Below are positions 10,456-18,260 of a stretch of DNA of 27,885 nt, in pieces. The position numbers were made by a program, and so were the translations under genes. Source of the DNA: Blattamonas nauphoetae (Eukaryota > Preaxostyla > Oxymonadida); the NCBI GenBank assembly GCA_033064195.1, contig JARBJD010000626.1, forward strand, positions 1 through 27,885, written 5' to 3'. Position 1 is the stretch's first letter; every line of letters begins with the position of its first letter. The notes beneath the pieces were generated by a model that was given only the letters and a program-made list of their open reading frames with translations, was not told where the DNA came from and ran no database searches.

Positions 10456-10743
10456 TCGAAGAGAGAAATAATCGTCAAGAAATGGTATCGGAGATCCGTC
10501 GCGGTGGAATTAATACTTTTTTTGATAAACAAGCGTGATTCATCCAGTTCTTCAATCGGATCGTGAAGAAGTATTATTGTGGGACGATTCATCTCGAGAT
10601 TTCAATGAAAGCGCTTATAAACAAAATTCAACACGGATAGTGGGTGTTTTACTTCGTTATTTCAAGTTTTATGAGAATTTGAACACTAGTTATTTTCTGA
10701 GATCAAAAAAGCTGAGATCGATGAGATCAGTCTCAAAGGTCTG
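10456..10743. other. hAT right end, non-coding
   Basis: Transposon end sequence. It holds CTGAGATCAAAAAAGCTGAGATCGATGAGATCAG around 10699-10731 and the terminal TCAAAGGTCTG, which is inverted relative to the left end. The short plus-strand frame here has no protein-like pattern. Confidence 0.65.
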
Positions 10744-10751
10744 TCAATTAA
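10744..10751 (+). repeat. hAT target-site duplication, right copy
   Basis: TCAATTAA, identical to 7140-7147, directly follows the right end of the 3.6-kb hAT element. Confidence 0.92.
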
Positions 10752-10798
10752 TGTCGATGTTGGTTTGGATTGATTTGATCTGATACTTCTCATTTATT

Positions 10799-10814
10799 GA
10801 AAAATAAAAAATAC
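10799..10814 (-). promoter_or_regulatory. T-rich box of the interrupted second MCP-like gene
   Basis: On the minus strand GTATTTTTTATTTTTC lies just before an ATG and matches the box of the other genes. No gene follows directly because the hAT element was inserted a few dozen bases downstream. The box most likely served the second MCP-like gene that lies beyond the insertion. Confidence 0.55.
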
Positions 10815-10845
10815 AATATCATAATTTTCTTTTACTGTTTTGTCT

Positions 10846-12705
10846 CTACATGATTCCTAAATCTTTGTGCAACGCTTTCAATGTGTGATTTGGGTAGTAC
10901 TCAACTTTTGGTTTGCCATTGCTGTATCGTAATACCCACCATGTGGTTGCGGTTGTTGCTAAAATTGGTGCAGGAGGATGAGGAAATGTTGTCATGTTTC
11001 CACCACTTTGACTTGGGTTGTATGCATAATAGTAAGTGTCAAGCTTACCTTGATAGATTGGATGTGATCTCAAAGTGACCGCAGTGTTTCCTTTTGAACT
11101 GATGGAATCATTGCAGTTCGTTGGACATCCACTTCTCTGAGTGGGAAAGCACAGAAGGAAGTCAGTATTATCATGAACTGGACGAACTCTTGTCATTGTT
11201 TCATTGGGATATGTTCCGTCACCAGTGAGTTTCTCTTCAACGAGAGAATCCGTCAGTGATCGCTCCAAATCATCAGGAACAGCGAGGTACGAATCGAGAT
11301 TGAGAGTTGACAATGCGAACTGATAGAAGCGAGCTCCAATAGTTGTAGTCGGTTGATCTGAATAGTATTTGTCGAGTAGATTCACTTGGATATCCTTCTG
11401 CATTGGATTGTGGAAACAAGTGACTTCATTGTCGTAGTGACGGAAGAGGAGCATAATATCCTTCGCATTAACAACCACCATTTGTTGAGTGCAATTAATT
11501 CCTGTTTCAGTTGGTGTCTTCTGAAATGGATAGAACGATATCTTTTCTGCTGGAATTGTTCCAGGACGATTTGTGTACATCTGCTTCAGATTCTCTTTCG
11601 CAATTTCTTTCATATTGTATCCAGAGCTCATGCAATACACATCATCAATTTGATACTCGGTGATGTTTAGTGAGATGTACTGATCCACATATTCTGGTTC
11701 TGTCGTGACTGTACCAGCTGATGAATACACAATGTCTTTCGTAACTGTTGGTTGAAGAAATGATTGGCCAATTTGAACGAAGTTCTTTGTGCATGAGGTT
11801 ACGAGATTGTTTAAGAAATATGGACGATATTGAATACAATCCGCAATTGAAGCTTTTATCTTAGGCGCTGCTGCTGTCCCAGTAACGATTAATGAAAGTG
11901 TGTTCTTCAGAGTGAGTTCAGGATTAACTGGACAACAAACAAACGCATCCTCATTCATGTGTACACTTAATTTCAAATCTCCAAAGAGGCATGCAGGATA
12001 GTCAGTCATTCCATAGAAAATGAGAAGATCTTCCAGATTGATTGACACACGAATTGGAACATCAATTGAGTCTTTAAATACACCAGTTCCAGAAGTTGTT
12101 GTGAAATCAGAAAGTGGAATATAAACACCAGCAACAGATTCATCGTGATTCCAAGCATTCTGCCAAGGTGTGTGACAATGTTTACGATTCTCCAATTGAC
12201 TCTTTGGCTTGATCATATTGTAGATGTGAGACTCCATTGACACGTCATTAGTTGTTGTGCTGATGATTCTCTGATTGTTGTGAAGAACAGTAAGGTCACG
12301 AAAGATTGATGCCGAATGTTTGAGTCCAACGAATATGAATATCCTCTCATTCATGTACGATCCATTTTTACTGGAATTTGTCTTCCAAGTATTCACTTTA
12401 AGCCTTGCTGTCATTGTGAACGTAATGAAGGAATCATCGATTTGACAAATGTCTTGATTACCAGTCAACGGAATGATTATTTCCTGTCCTTTGTAGAATC
12501 GTGAATTCTCGGATGGTTTTAATTCCTGAATGGAAGTACTGTGTGCTCCATCATTCAGAAGATAATTAATGTGATGTTCAGACATGAGTTGTTGTTGTAT
12601 TTGACCAATATCATCTCGAGTGTACTTGATTGATCCAGTTGTATTTCCTGTCAATGATGATGCTCCAGTTCTTTTGTTTGTCAGATGTGTTATATGTGAG
12701 TTCAT
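10846..12705 (-). CDS. MCP: Major capsid protein, double jelly-roll
   Basis: A 619-residue protein, the usual size for Polinton MCPs. The first jelly roll starts around residue 65 with YKGQEIIIPLTGN and continues through the SASIFRDLTVLHNNQRI strand-turn region. A second beta-rich half follows from ~300 (NLVTSCTKNFVQIGQSF), and the protein ends in a Pro-rich loop and ATTWWVLRYSNGKPKVEYY. The double jelly-roll MCP forms pseudo-hexameric capsomers of an icosahedral shell. No signal peptide or membrane span is visible. The T-rich box sits 6-19 nt before the ATG. It heads the minus-strand virion block with the two small MAP-starting genes directly upstream. A diverged, broken paralogue lies at 5510-7139. 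Confidence 0.9.
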   Translation of the reverse strand: MNSHITHLTNKRTGASSLTGNTTGSIKYTRDDIGQIQQQLMSEHHINYLLNDGAHSTSIQELKPSENSRFYKGQEIIIPLTGNQDICQIDDSFITFTMTARLKVNTWKTNSSKNGSYMNERIFIFVGLKHSASIFRDLTVLHNNQRIISTTTNDVSMESHIYNMIKPKSQLENRKHCHTPWQNAWNHDESVAGVYIPLSDFTTTSGTGVFKDSIDVPIRVSINLEDLLIFYGMTDYPACLFGDLKLSVHMNEDAFVCCPVNPELTLKNTLSLIVTGTAAAPKIKASIADCIQYRPYFLNNLVTSCTKNFVQIGQSFLQPTVTKDIVYSSAGTVTTEPEYVDQYISLNITEYQIDDVYCMSSGYNMKEIAKENLKQMYTNRPGTIPAEKISFYPFQKTPTETGINCTQQMVVVNAKDIMLLFRHYDNEVTCFHNPMQKDIQVNLLDKYYSDQPTTTIGARFYQFALSTLNLDSYLAVPDDLERSLTDSLVEEKLTGDGTYPNETMTRVRPVHDNTDFLLCFPTQRSGCPTNCNDSISSKGNTAVTLRSHPIYQGKLDTYYYAYNPSQSGGNMTTFPHPPAPILATTATTWWVLRYSNGKPKVEYYPNHTLKALHKDLGIM

Positions 12706-12709
12706 TTTA

Positions 12710-13036
12710 TCAAAAATAAAAAAACTGTATTGCTTGTTTCTTTTTCACTTTCTTCTTCTTTGGTTTCGGCTTCAGCTTTTCTTCCAGTCTCAGTATTTCT
12801 CCTCTGAGTTTGTGTGCAACTGGTGTATTTCCTTCATTGATTGCTTGCTCATATTGTGCCATCTTTTCTGCGTGGATTTGTTGATCCGACTTCACATCTG
12901 GAATCATCTCAACACCCGTCTGTGCAACCTTCGAAATAAGTGGTCCAACGAAGGGAATGAGATTCAGAAATGGAGCTCCAACTCTGAGTATGTTTTTACC
13001 AACTGCTGCTAATTTGGATAACCAACCTGGTGCCAT
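12710..13036 (-). CDS. Small basic virion-like protein, 108 aa
   Basis: Start chosen at the ATG at 13036 (MAPGWLSKL), because the T-rich box lies directly before it; the frame is open further upstream but lacks such support. Residues 1-45 can form amphipathic or hydrophobic helices (KLAAVGKNILRVGAPFLNLI). A charged coiled-coil-like segment follows, and the C-terminus is very Lys-rich (KPKPKKKKVKKK). An amphipathic N-terminus with a basic tail suggests a minor capsid or DNA-binding core protein, loosely like adenoviral pVI-type proteins. That is inference from composition only. It shares its MAP..KL..GK start with the next gene upstream. Confidence 0.75.
   Translation of the reverse strand: MAPGWLSKLAAVGKNILRVGAPFLNLIPFVGPLISKVAQTGVEMIPDVKSDQQIHAEKMAQYEQAINEGNTPVAHKLRGEILRLEEKLKPKPKKKKVKKKQAIQFFYF
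12711..12724 (-). promoter_or_regulatory. T-rich box of MCP, doubling as upstream gene's end
   Basis: Minus-strand TTTTTTTATTTTTG stands 6 nt before the MCP ATG. The last codons and TGA stop of the preceding 108-aa gene are read out of this same box, so promoter and coding end overlap. Confidence 0.55.
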
Positions 13037-13041
13037 TTTAG

Positions 13042-13053
13042 GAAAATAAAAAT
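13042..13053 (-). promoter_or_regulatory. T-rich start-proximal box
   Basis: Minus-strand ATTTTTATTTTC lies 6-17 nt before the ATG at 13036. It decides that start over upstream alternatives. Confidence 0.5.
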
Positions 13054-13073
13054 ATTCGAATACTAGTGAATGT

Positions 13074-13382
13074 TTATCCTTTGAATTGAATTTTGGAATT
13101 TGACGAGAGTGGCATATCATCATTTGAGAATCGTCCATTTCGTGGAGGTTCGTACTCAATCATCTGTGGTTTTTGTTGACGATTGATCACCTTATTTTGT
13201 TGATAAACGTCCATCATTCCTCCTAATCCATTGAGTATTCCACCCGCGGTTTGTCCAAATTTCCTGTTCGTTTGAGAGAGCAATCCACCACCGACTTGAA
13301 GTAATGTTGGAGCTAGAGGTTTGATGAATTGAAAGAATTGCTTGCCGATATTTTTGAGTTTGTTGAAACTTCTTGGTGCCAT
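13074..13382 (-). CDS. Small Gly/Gln-rich virion-like protein, 102 aa
   Basis: Starts MAPRSFNKLKNIGKQF, resembling the start of the neighbouring 108-aa protein, which hints at a duplicated pair. The N-terminal ~30 residues are amphipathic, followed by Gly-rich turns (QVGGGLL, AGGILNGLGGMM) and a polar tail. No recognised domain. It lies between MCP and unknown virion-block genes on the same strand, each with its own T-rich box, so a minor capsid or membrane-active role is plausible. Confidence 0.75.
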   Translation of the reverse strand: MAPRSFNKLKNIGKQFFQFIKPLAPTLLQVGGGLLSQTNRKFGQTAGGILNGLGGMMDVYQQNKVINRQQKPQMIEYEPPRNGRFSNDDMPLSSNSKIQFKG

Positions 13383-13386
13383 TTAT

Positions 13387-13401
13387 GTAAAAATAAAAAA
13401 T
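13387..13401 (-). promoter_or_regulatory. T-rich start-proximal box
   Basis: Minus-strand ATTTTTTATTTTTAC lies 5-19 nt before the ATG of the 102-aa gene. Confidence 0.5.
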
Positions 13402-13418
13402 ACAATTCATTTATAATT

Positions 13419-14009
13419 TTAGCGGGGAATCGCTTTCGTCAGAGAAATGCCATAATTGAGAATTGTGTTGTATGCTTCATTGTAGGCAATACTCATATCT
13501 TTTCCACCAACGAGGATCTTGAATATTGTTCGAAAGATTGGGAGTTTATTCAGACAGAGGCACTTGTCAGATAAATCATCCAATTCGATCACCACATCAT
13601 TGATTCCAGTGAGAGTCGCAATCAGTGCACATAAATCACTTTGGTTTGTGATCAGTTTCTTCGATGGTTCAATCAGGTTATTCAGTAGTTTCTTTTCACA
13701 TGCGAATGCATTCTTGTAGACGAGCAGGAGCTGATCTTTGAATGCTGAAATGTTAGACGTGTATTCTCGTAGTGGAATTGAACGGCTTTGAATTGGCGCT
13801 GATGGATATGTCTCCAGTGGTGGATCATAAGCACCTCGTTCAGTAGTTACCACAGGTTCAGAGCACACTCTTTCCATCTCCATCTTCGATCCTCTATTAT
13901 CTACACCAGCTTTGCTCCTATCCTCGATGATAACATTGTTGGTGATTGATGTTGGTACTGAAGAAGAACTTGTGTGTTTTGTAAATTGACAACTTAGAAT
14001 TGGTTGCAT
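13419..14009 (-). CDS. Unknown Polinton protein, 196 aa
   Basis: Start set at the first ATG, 14009 (MQPILSCQF), just downstream of the T-rich box. Residues 1-80 are polar, Ser/Thr/Pro-rich and probably disordered. Residues ~85-196 look helical (FKDQLLLVYKNAFACEKKLLNNLIEP, LCALIATLTGI). No signal peptide and no recognised family. Its place between MCP-linked genes and the 320-aa gene suggests a virion-assembly or structural role, without further support. Confidence 0.75.
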   Translation of the reverse strand: MQPILSCQFTKHTSSSSVPTSITNNVIIEDRSKAGVDNRGSKMEMERVCSEPVVTTERGAYDPPLETYPSAPIQSRSIPLREYTSNISAFKDQLLLVYKNAFACEKKLLNNLIEPSKKLITNQSDLCALIATLTGINDVVIELDDLSDKCLCLNKLPIFRTIFKILVGGKDMSIAYNEAYNTILNYGISLTKAIPR

Positions 14010-14017
14010 CACTTTCT

Positions 14018-14032
14018 ATAAAAATAAAAAAT
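14018..14032 (-). promoter_or_regulatory. T-rich start-proximal box
   Basis: Minus-strand ATTTTTTATTTTTAT lies 9-23 nt before the ATG at 14009. Confidence 0.5.
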
Positions 14033-14052
14033 ATATATTAATGTTTTTAAAT

Positions 14053-15015
14053 TCACATTTCTGCTCGATCGATAGCTCCCATTCCAGAACTGTCCAACTG
14101 TGCGAATCGATAATATCCAGGCATTTCAGATTGGAATCCACTGATATCATCATCTGTGACTGTTTTGAATGCTTTGGCTTTCAGTTTATTAACTTCTGTT
14201 GATATGTGAGTTGAATAGTGAGTACAGTATTCCGATAAATACGTTGTATCTTGAGAAATCATTTGGAGAAACACTGGATAAATCTGATCTTTGAAGGCTT
14301 TCTTTTGTTTCATACTGAGATTGTAGTCCTGAACATGATCAACAAGCCATTGATCCCACATCAGTGATGCAATCTGTGATTGAATTGAATTGAACACCAT
14401 ATTGTCTAACACATTCTTGCTGGGATCAGCTGGATTGCTTCGATTTGCACGAGTGATTCCCAATGTGTCTGTCATGTGTTCACCAACAGCTCTCTTCATT
14501 ATTGCATATGGTTGTTGAGATCGTTTGGTCTTCATCTCTTCATAGCTGATGTCTCGATAATTGGTTGGTAAATCGTATGTTCCATTCTTGAGGAAATTCC
14601 GATGGACAGCTTTGATTTTCCTTCCATTCTCTTGATTGAATGATGTGTATGGTTTCTGTCTTCGCATATCTGGTGTTGGATTCATTGCGTAGTATGTCTC
14701 TTTGACTAGTCTACTGTTGTATGGAGTTAGCATGGCACCATTGACTGCAATCAGATCTCCAGTATCATTATCGTAGACCATCACATCAGGAACTTGTCCA
14801 TATTGTTCTACTTTCGCAGTCCAATTTCGTCCAGTTCTCGCAATAAACTCACGTGCTGATGGAAGACTGCACAGAGCATCATTGCGTCTGGTTTGAATAT
14901 CATCATCGGCATAGATTCGTTTCAATGCTGCTTGAGTCTCTGCTGCGTATCTCATTCTTGGTTTCTTCGCTTGTGCTTTTCTTTGTGGTTGAACGTACAC
15001 TATCTTTTGTGACAT
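14053..15015 (-). CDS. Unknown Polinton protein, 320 aa
   Basis: Starts MSQKIVYVQPQRKAQAKKPRMRY, with a strongly basic first 25 residues. The middle is soluble and mixed, and residues ~210-290 are helix-rich (MVFNSIQSQIASLMWDQWLV and following). No catalytic motif, membrane span or signal peptide is visible. It is divergent with the packaging ATPase across a 61-bp gap, a position often held by virion or packaging genes in Polintons. It could be a DNA-interacting minor virion protein because of its basic start; this is inference. The family is not recognised. Confidence 0.75.
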   Translation of the reverse strand: MSQKIVYVQPQRKAQAKKPRMRYAAETQAALKRIYADDDIQTRRNDALCSLPSAREFIARTGRNWTAKVEQYGQVPDVMVYDNDTGDLIAVNGAMLTPYNSRLVKETYYAMNPTPDMRRQKPYTSFNQENGRKIKAVHRNFLKNGTYDLPTNYRDISYEEMKTKRSQQPYAIMKRAVGEHMTDTLGITRANRSNPADPSKNVLDNMVFNSIQSQIASLMWDQWLVDHVQDYNLSMKQKKAFKDQIYPVFLQMISQDTTYLSEYCTHYSTHISTEVNKLKAKAFKTVTDDDISGFQSEMPGYYRFAQLDSSGMGAIDRAEM

Positions 15016-15029
15016 TGTGTGTTTTCATA

Positions 15030-15043
15030 CAAAATAAAAAAAC
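15030..15043 (-). promoter_or_regulatory. T-rich box in a divergent promoter region
   Basis: Minus-strand GTTTTTTTATTTTG lies 15-28 nt before the 320-aa gene. The same 61-bp gap holds GTATATTTTAATT on the plus strand (from about 15049) before the ATPase start, so it probably drives both genes. Confidence 0.5.
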
Positions 15044-15076
15044 CAAAAGTATATTTTAATTAGAGTTAAATCACAA

Positions 15077-15958
15077 ATGAAGAAATCGAATATGGCTAAA
15101 CCAGAGGTTTCGCGGAGGGTGGAACCCTTGTCTCTAACAGCATACGTGAATGCTAAATTGAGTGAAGCATCAAATCGGAATGTTTCTCATGAAGTGCAAT
15201 CACAAATACATCCAGACTTGAATTTCAATCGCAACAGTGTCAATGTCCTCGTTGGGAATAGAGGAAGTGGAAAACCTTTAATGCTCTTCGAGGAAGTTGC
15301 CAAGCTCCAGAATGTTCGAGTCAGAAATGAACTGTTTCATCTCTTTGTCTTCGTGACTGATAAGAACATTGATCCTACATTCGACAAGTTCAAACCAATA
15401 CTGAACGTTCCTTATGTGAAAGTGAAATACGATGATGCATTTCCATTTCTGTTGGAACTCTCTGAATCGAAAGCTGCGTATGAAGAAATTATGGACAATC
15501 AATGGCAGAACAGAATCACAGATGAATGCAGAGAGAATCTCTTTGACTCACTTTACATTGATGATTTCTCAGTGAAGAATCTCCAAACGATTATCCTCCT
15601 TGATGACTGTCGTCGAATTCTTGGTGAACGTAGAACATCCAAAAATAGAATGACAATGATGGACTTATTATTGGAGAATCGACAACCGAAATTCACATTC
15701 TTTCTGACAATGCATGAGCTCTTCAGTTTGTCAGCTGACATGAAGTCAAACATCGATTCGATGTGGATTTTTGGAGGATTCAACAAAGAACGAATCAGTC
15801 GAGTCTATCCTCAGTTGAACTCACCAATTGATATTCGACAATTCTGGAATGTCTACCAAAGGAAACAAAAATGTGAAGCAGTCATTCTTCGATACAATAC
15901 TGATGGAGTAGCACTGAATGAGATCAACAAAGAAGGGTTAAACCGGACTGTCCGTTAA
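15077..15958 (+). CDS. FtsK/HerA-type genome packaging ATPase
   Basis: A 293-residue P-loop protein of the size usual for Polinton/adenovirus-like packaging ATPases. A Walker A-type loop sits at residues ~60-67 (GNRGSGK) after a short N-terminal arm. A Walker B strand follows at ~171-178 (TIILLDDC). The later FFLTMHELFSL and SMWIFGGFNKERI stretches fit the sensor and C-terminal part of the family. The enzyme is expected to pump DNA into the procapsid. The ATG at 15077 or a second one six codons on (MAKPEV) could start it. It is the only core gene on + in this part, and its end overlaps that of the 108-aa minus-strand gene by 21 bp. Confidence 0.85.
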   Translation: MKKSNMAKPEVSRRVEPLSLTAYVNAKLSEASNRNVSHEVQSQIHPDLNFNRNSVNVLVGNRGSGKPLMLFEEVAKLQNVRVRNELFHLFVFVTDKNIDPTFDKFKPILNVPYVKVKYDDAFPFLLELSESKAAYEEIMDNQWQNRITDECRENLFDSLYIDDFSVKNLQTIILLDDCRRILGERRTSKNRMTMMDLLLENRQPKFTFFLTMHELFSLSADMKSNIDSMWIFGGFNKERISRVYPQLNSPIDIRQFWNVYQRKQKCEAVILRYNTDGVALNEINKEGLNRTVR

Positions 15959-16264
15959 GTCTTGAATAAGGTTTCCAATTGAGTCAGTCAGCGCTCGAAT
16001 TGATTCTTCAATGTCTGATAATCTTTGATCAATCGAGAGTGAATTAGGAGGAGTGGAAGCATCAACATATCGTTTCCTAAGTGCAATTTCACCTCTTATT
16101 TTTGTGATTCTGTATCCATCGATTTGAATCATCCTATTCAGTTTCTGAGTTGTGTACTCATTCAGTTCTTTTCTATTCTTCTCCAAGTATCTCTGAAAGT
16201 CGTGGATGTTTGTGAACTCTTTCTGTTCGGGATCAAACGGTTCTAATATTTTCAGTGATGCCAT
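15938..16264 (-). CDS. Small helical protein, 108 aa, unknown
   Basis: Starts MASLKILEPFDPEQ, with a T-rich box 7-19 nt upstream. Most of the protein is charged and helical, with heptad-like stretches (DFQRYLEKNRKELNEYTTQKL and, near the end, LSDIEESIRALTDSIGNLI), so it is probably a coiled-coil oligomer. Its end overlaps the ATPase end tail-to-tail. No recognised family. It may be an accessory of packaging or integration, but nothing in the sequence shows which. Confidence 0.7.
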   Translation of the reverse strand: MASLKILEPFDPEQKEFTNIHDFQRYLEKNRKELNEYTTQKLNRMIQIDGYRITKIRGEIALRKRYVDASTPPNSLSIDQRLSDIEESIRALTDSIGNLIQDLTDSPV

Positions 16265-16270
16265 TTAGGA

Positions 16271-16283
16271 GAAATAAAAATAT
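16271..16283 (-). promoter_or_regulatory. T-rich start-proximal box
   Basis: Minus-strand ATATTTTTATTTC lies 7-19 nt before the ATG of the 108-aa helical gene. Confidence 0.5.
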
Positions 16284-16299
16284 CTGAAACATTTTGAGA

Positions 16300-18237
16300 T
16301 TAGATTAAATTGAAGCGAACGAAGTTGAATTCAGCAATGAACTCTGGAGTTAAGTCGTCAATAGAGTCTGCATGGAACTTGGTGTGCTGAATTGGGACAT
16401 AGACAACTTTTGACAGACAAGTGAGTCCATTCAGTAGAGTAGCTACGACATTACCGTGTTTGTATTCGATGAATTTCCCCACGAATTGAAACTGTCTTCG
16501 CTTCTTCTGAAACTTGGCAACAGTCTTGTCTAAATCAAGGTGAATTAGTAGAATGTTTTCTGGCTTGTACTTCCATAGCATCTGTGTTGTCTGCTGTCTT
16601 TGAATGTTCTTCAATTGTTCTTCACAACTGGAGATATACAGTGCTTCAATCTCTCGATTGTTTTGTGCTTGCTGTGGAGTGAACTTGTTCCAGTACGCCC
16701 GATGTGGAGTCATGTTGTAGAATTCCACCATCTGATTCATCAGTGAATGATTGGCCATTTGTGTCGCATTGTCTTGGAATCCATCTCTGATTGTTCTGAT
16801 CACTCGATCCACAATTCTGTTGTGATTTGTGAATGGCGAACTTGTGAAATATGTACTGACTTTCTGTTCCTTGAAGAACTCTGATGCTTCTCCACTTGTC
16901 CATGCTGCTTCACCATCACCACGAATGTTACTGACGCTGACTCCACGATGATTTATCAGATCGTTGATTGCAGTCTTGACTTTGCTCCATGATTTATCCA
17001 GTACAGGAATAACAACCAGGTATTTAGTGTTGATGTTAATTCCGAAGAGGTATATCTGAAGTACTGTTTTCGACGTTGGTGATTGGATAAAGACAAGATC
17101 AATTTCCCATGATCCAAACTTGGGAGAAAAGTAAGGTCGATCACAATTCTGAGGAACCTTTCTGTCTGATGTCTTCTGCGGATCACCAGTTATTGCTTTG
17201 GACATGAACTGCATTTTTGATCGAAAAGGATACACGATTTTCTCTGTTGTTTTTGGAATCATTGGTGGATCAATCGTCATCACATCACCACCTTTTTCTC
17301 TCTGAATTTTCCTGGGATGTGCAGCACTCCATCTGTGCTCATATTCCTCAAACCAATCCTGAAATGATCTTCCTCCGAATGGTATTTGTTTTGTGTGAGT
17401 CAGAATGAAGATAAGATCATCGTTCGCAATAGTTCTGTTAATTGAGGCTCGAACAAAAGTGTATATGTTCATTTTATTTGCAACAAGAATGTGTGAGGTA
17501 ACGAAGTGTTCCATTTGCTTTTGATTATTCAATAGTGAGTTCTCAGCTTTGATCTGTTCATCTTCTGAATCGTTTCTCTGTTGATGATCAAACAATCCTT
17601 TCATTCGTCCCAACTTATTGAGTACTTGCTGTGTCGTCGGTTCGTAGTGTCTGATCTCTCTCACAGGGTGTTTGGACGCAGTTGTTCTGATTGACATTGG
17701 TGGATTGGGAATAATGACATCATCATCCTCCTCATCAAATCTCCTTTCCTTCATTGGATATTCATATTCAAACCCCATTGATTTCAAGTTTCTCATCTGT
17801 CCAGGAAGAACTAGGTCTTCAGGTGATTGAATTGCTATTGGTCTTTGCACTGGAATTGGTATTGGTCTTGCCTCTGCAGGCCTTCGAATCCGTGGTGAAA
17901 AATTCACTCTCTGAGTCACCTCGTGATGATAAAATTGATATGTTTCGAATGCAAGTTTAGCAGTGCTATCCCGAATACGAACTCCTAGGAAGTTGCTTAC
18001 AAATTGTTGAACTACTCTTCTTCCATCAGGTAGTGATAATTCAGGAGATAAACCTCCATTGAACCAATCCTCGAAGTATGTTTCATCATTTCCATCAAAT
18101 GGTCCATTAGAATCAGCGCCATGATAGACAGGTAAAACGTTAGTTAAAGTCCATTTCTTTTCGACTATTTCGTTTTTGGAATGCTGTGTGCACCGAAGAA
18201 GTCTATTCACTAAAGCATTAATCTGTCGTGTGTTCAT
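16300..18237 (-). CDS. Retroviral-type (RVE) integrase of the Polinton
   Basis: A 645-residue protein. The catalytic core lies at ~370-500: Asp380 in SWEIDLVFI, Asp441 in IRGDGEAAW, and the third acidic position in NRIVDRVIRTIRD 36 residues on, the DD-35-E layout of RVE integrases. A C-terminal ~100 residues (FVGKFIEYKHGNVVATLL) are beta-rich, like the DNA-binding or chromo-like tails of the family. The N-terminal ~340 residues are an unusually long extension with a Pro-rich, acidic middle. Within it two stretches look alike: DETYFEDWFNGGLSP (~51-65) and RSFQDWFEEYEH (~290-301). It would join the TIR ends to target DNA. It is co-directional with pPolB, with a T-rich box before its ATG. Confidence 0.88.
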   Translation of the reverse strand: MNTRQINALVNRLLRCTQHSKNEIVEKKWTLTNVLPVYHGADSNGPFDGNDETYFEDWFNGGLSPELSLPDGRRVVQQFVSNFLGVRIRDSTAKLAFETYQFYHHEVTQRVNFSPRIRRPAEARPIPIPVQRPIAIQSPEDLVLPGQMRNLKSMGFEYEYPMKERRFDEEDDDVIIPNPPMSIRTTASKHPVREIRHYEPTTQQVLNKLGRMKGLFDHQQRNDSEDEQIKAENSLLNNQKQMEHFVTSHILVANKMNIYTFVRASINRTIANDDLIFILTHTKQIPFGGRSFQDWFEEYEHRWSAAHPRKIQREKGGDVMTIDPPMIPKTTEKIVYPFRSKMQFMSKAITGDPQKTSDRKVPQNCDRPYFSPKFGSWEIDLVFIQSPTSKTVLQIYLFGININTKYLVVIPVLDKSWSKVKTAINDLINHRGVSVSNIRGDGEAAWTSGEASEFFKEQKVSTYFTSSPFTNHNRIVDRVIRTIRDGFQDNATQMANHSLMNQMVEFYNMTPHRAYWNKFTPQQAQNNREIEALYISSCEEQLKNIQRQQTTQMLWKYKPENILLIHLDLDKTVAKFQKKRRQFQFVGKFIEYKHGNVVATLLNGLTCLSKVVYVPIQHTKFHADSIDDLTPEFIAEFNFVRFNLI

Positions 18238-18242
18238 TTATA

Positions 18243-18254
18243 CAAAAATAAAGT
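18243..18254 (-). promoter_or_regulatory. T-rich box of integrase
   Basis: Minus-strand ACTTTATTTTTG lies 6-17 nt before the integrase ATG, in the short gap after the pPolB end. Confidence 0.5.
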
Positions 18255-18260
18255 TTGTGT

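Larger units (their letters stand above)
7148..10743. mobile_element. hAT-type transposon carrying host-like gene pieces
   Basis: A 3596-bp insertion with inverted ends CAGACCTTTGA / TCAAAGGTCTG and a perfect 8-bp target duplication, TCAATTAA. Subterminal GATCTCAG-type palindromes occur at both ends: around 7182-7230 on the left and 10695-10735 on the right. Inside, ~7400-10450 is richer in G+C than the Polinton and contains minus-strand host-like coding stretches, but no hAT transposase that I can recognise (no hATC dimerisation motif seen). It therefore looks non-autonomous, moved in trans, and has captured cellular sequence in the manner of Pack-type elements. It entered the second MCP-like gene, so it is younger than the Polinton. 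Confidence 0.9.

Noticed and set aside
13036-13159. Longer start for the 108-aa gene
   Set aside because: The T-rich box and gene spacing favour the ATG at 13036; the upstream extension overlaps the end of the 102-aa gene.
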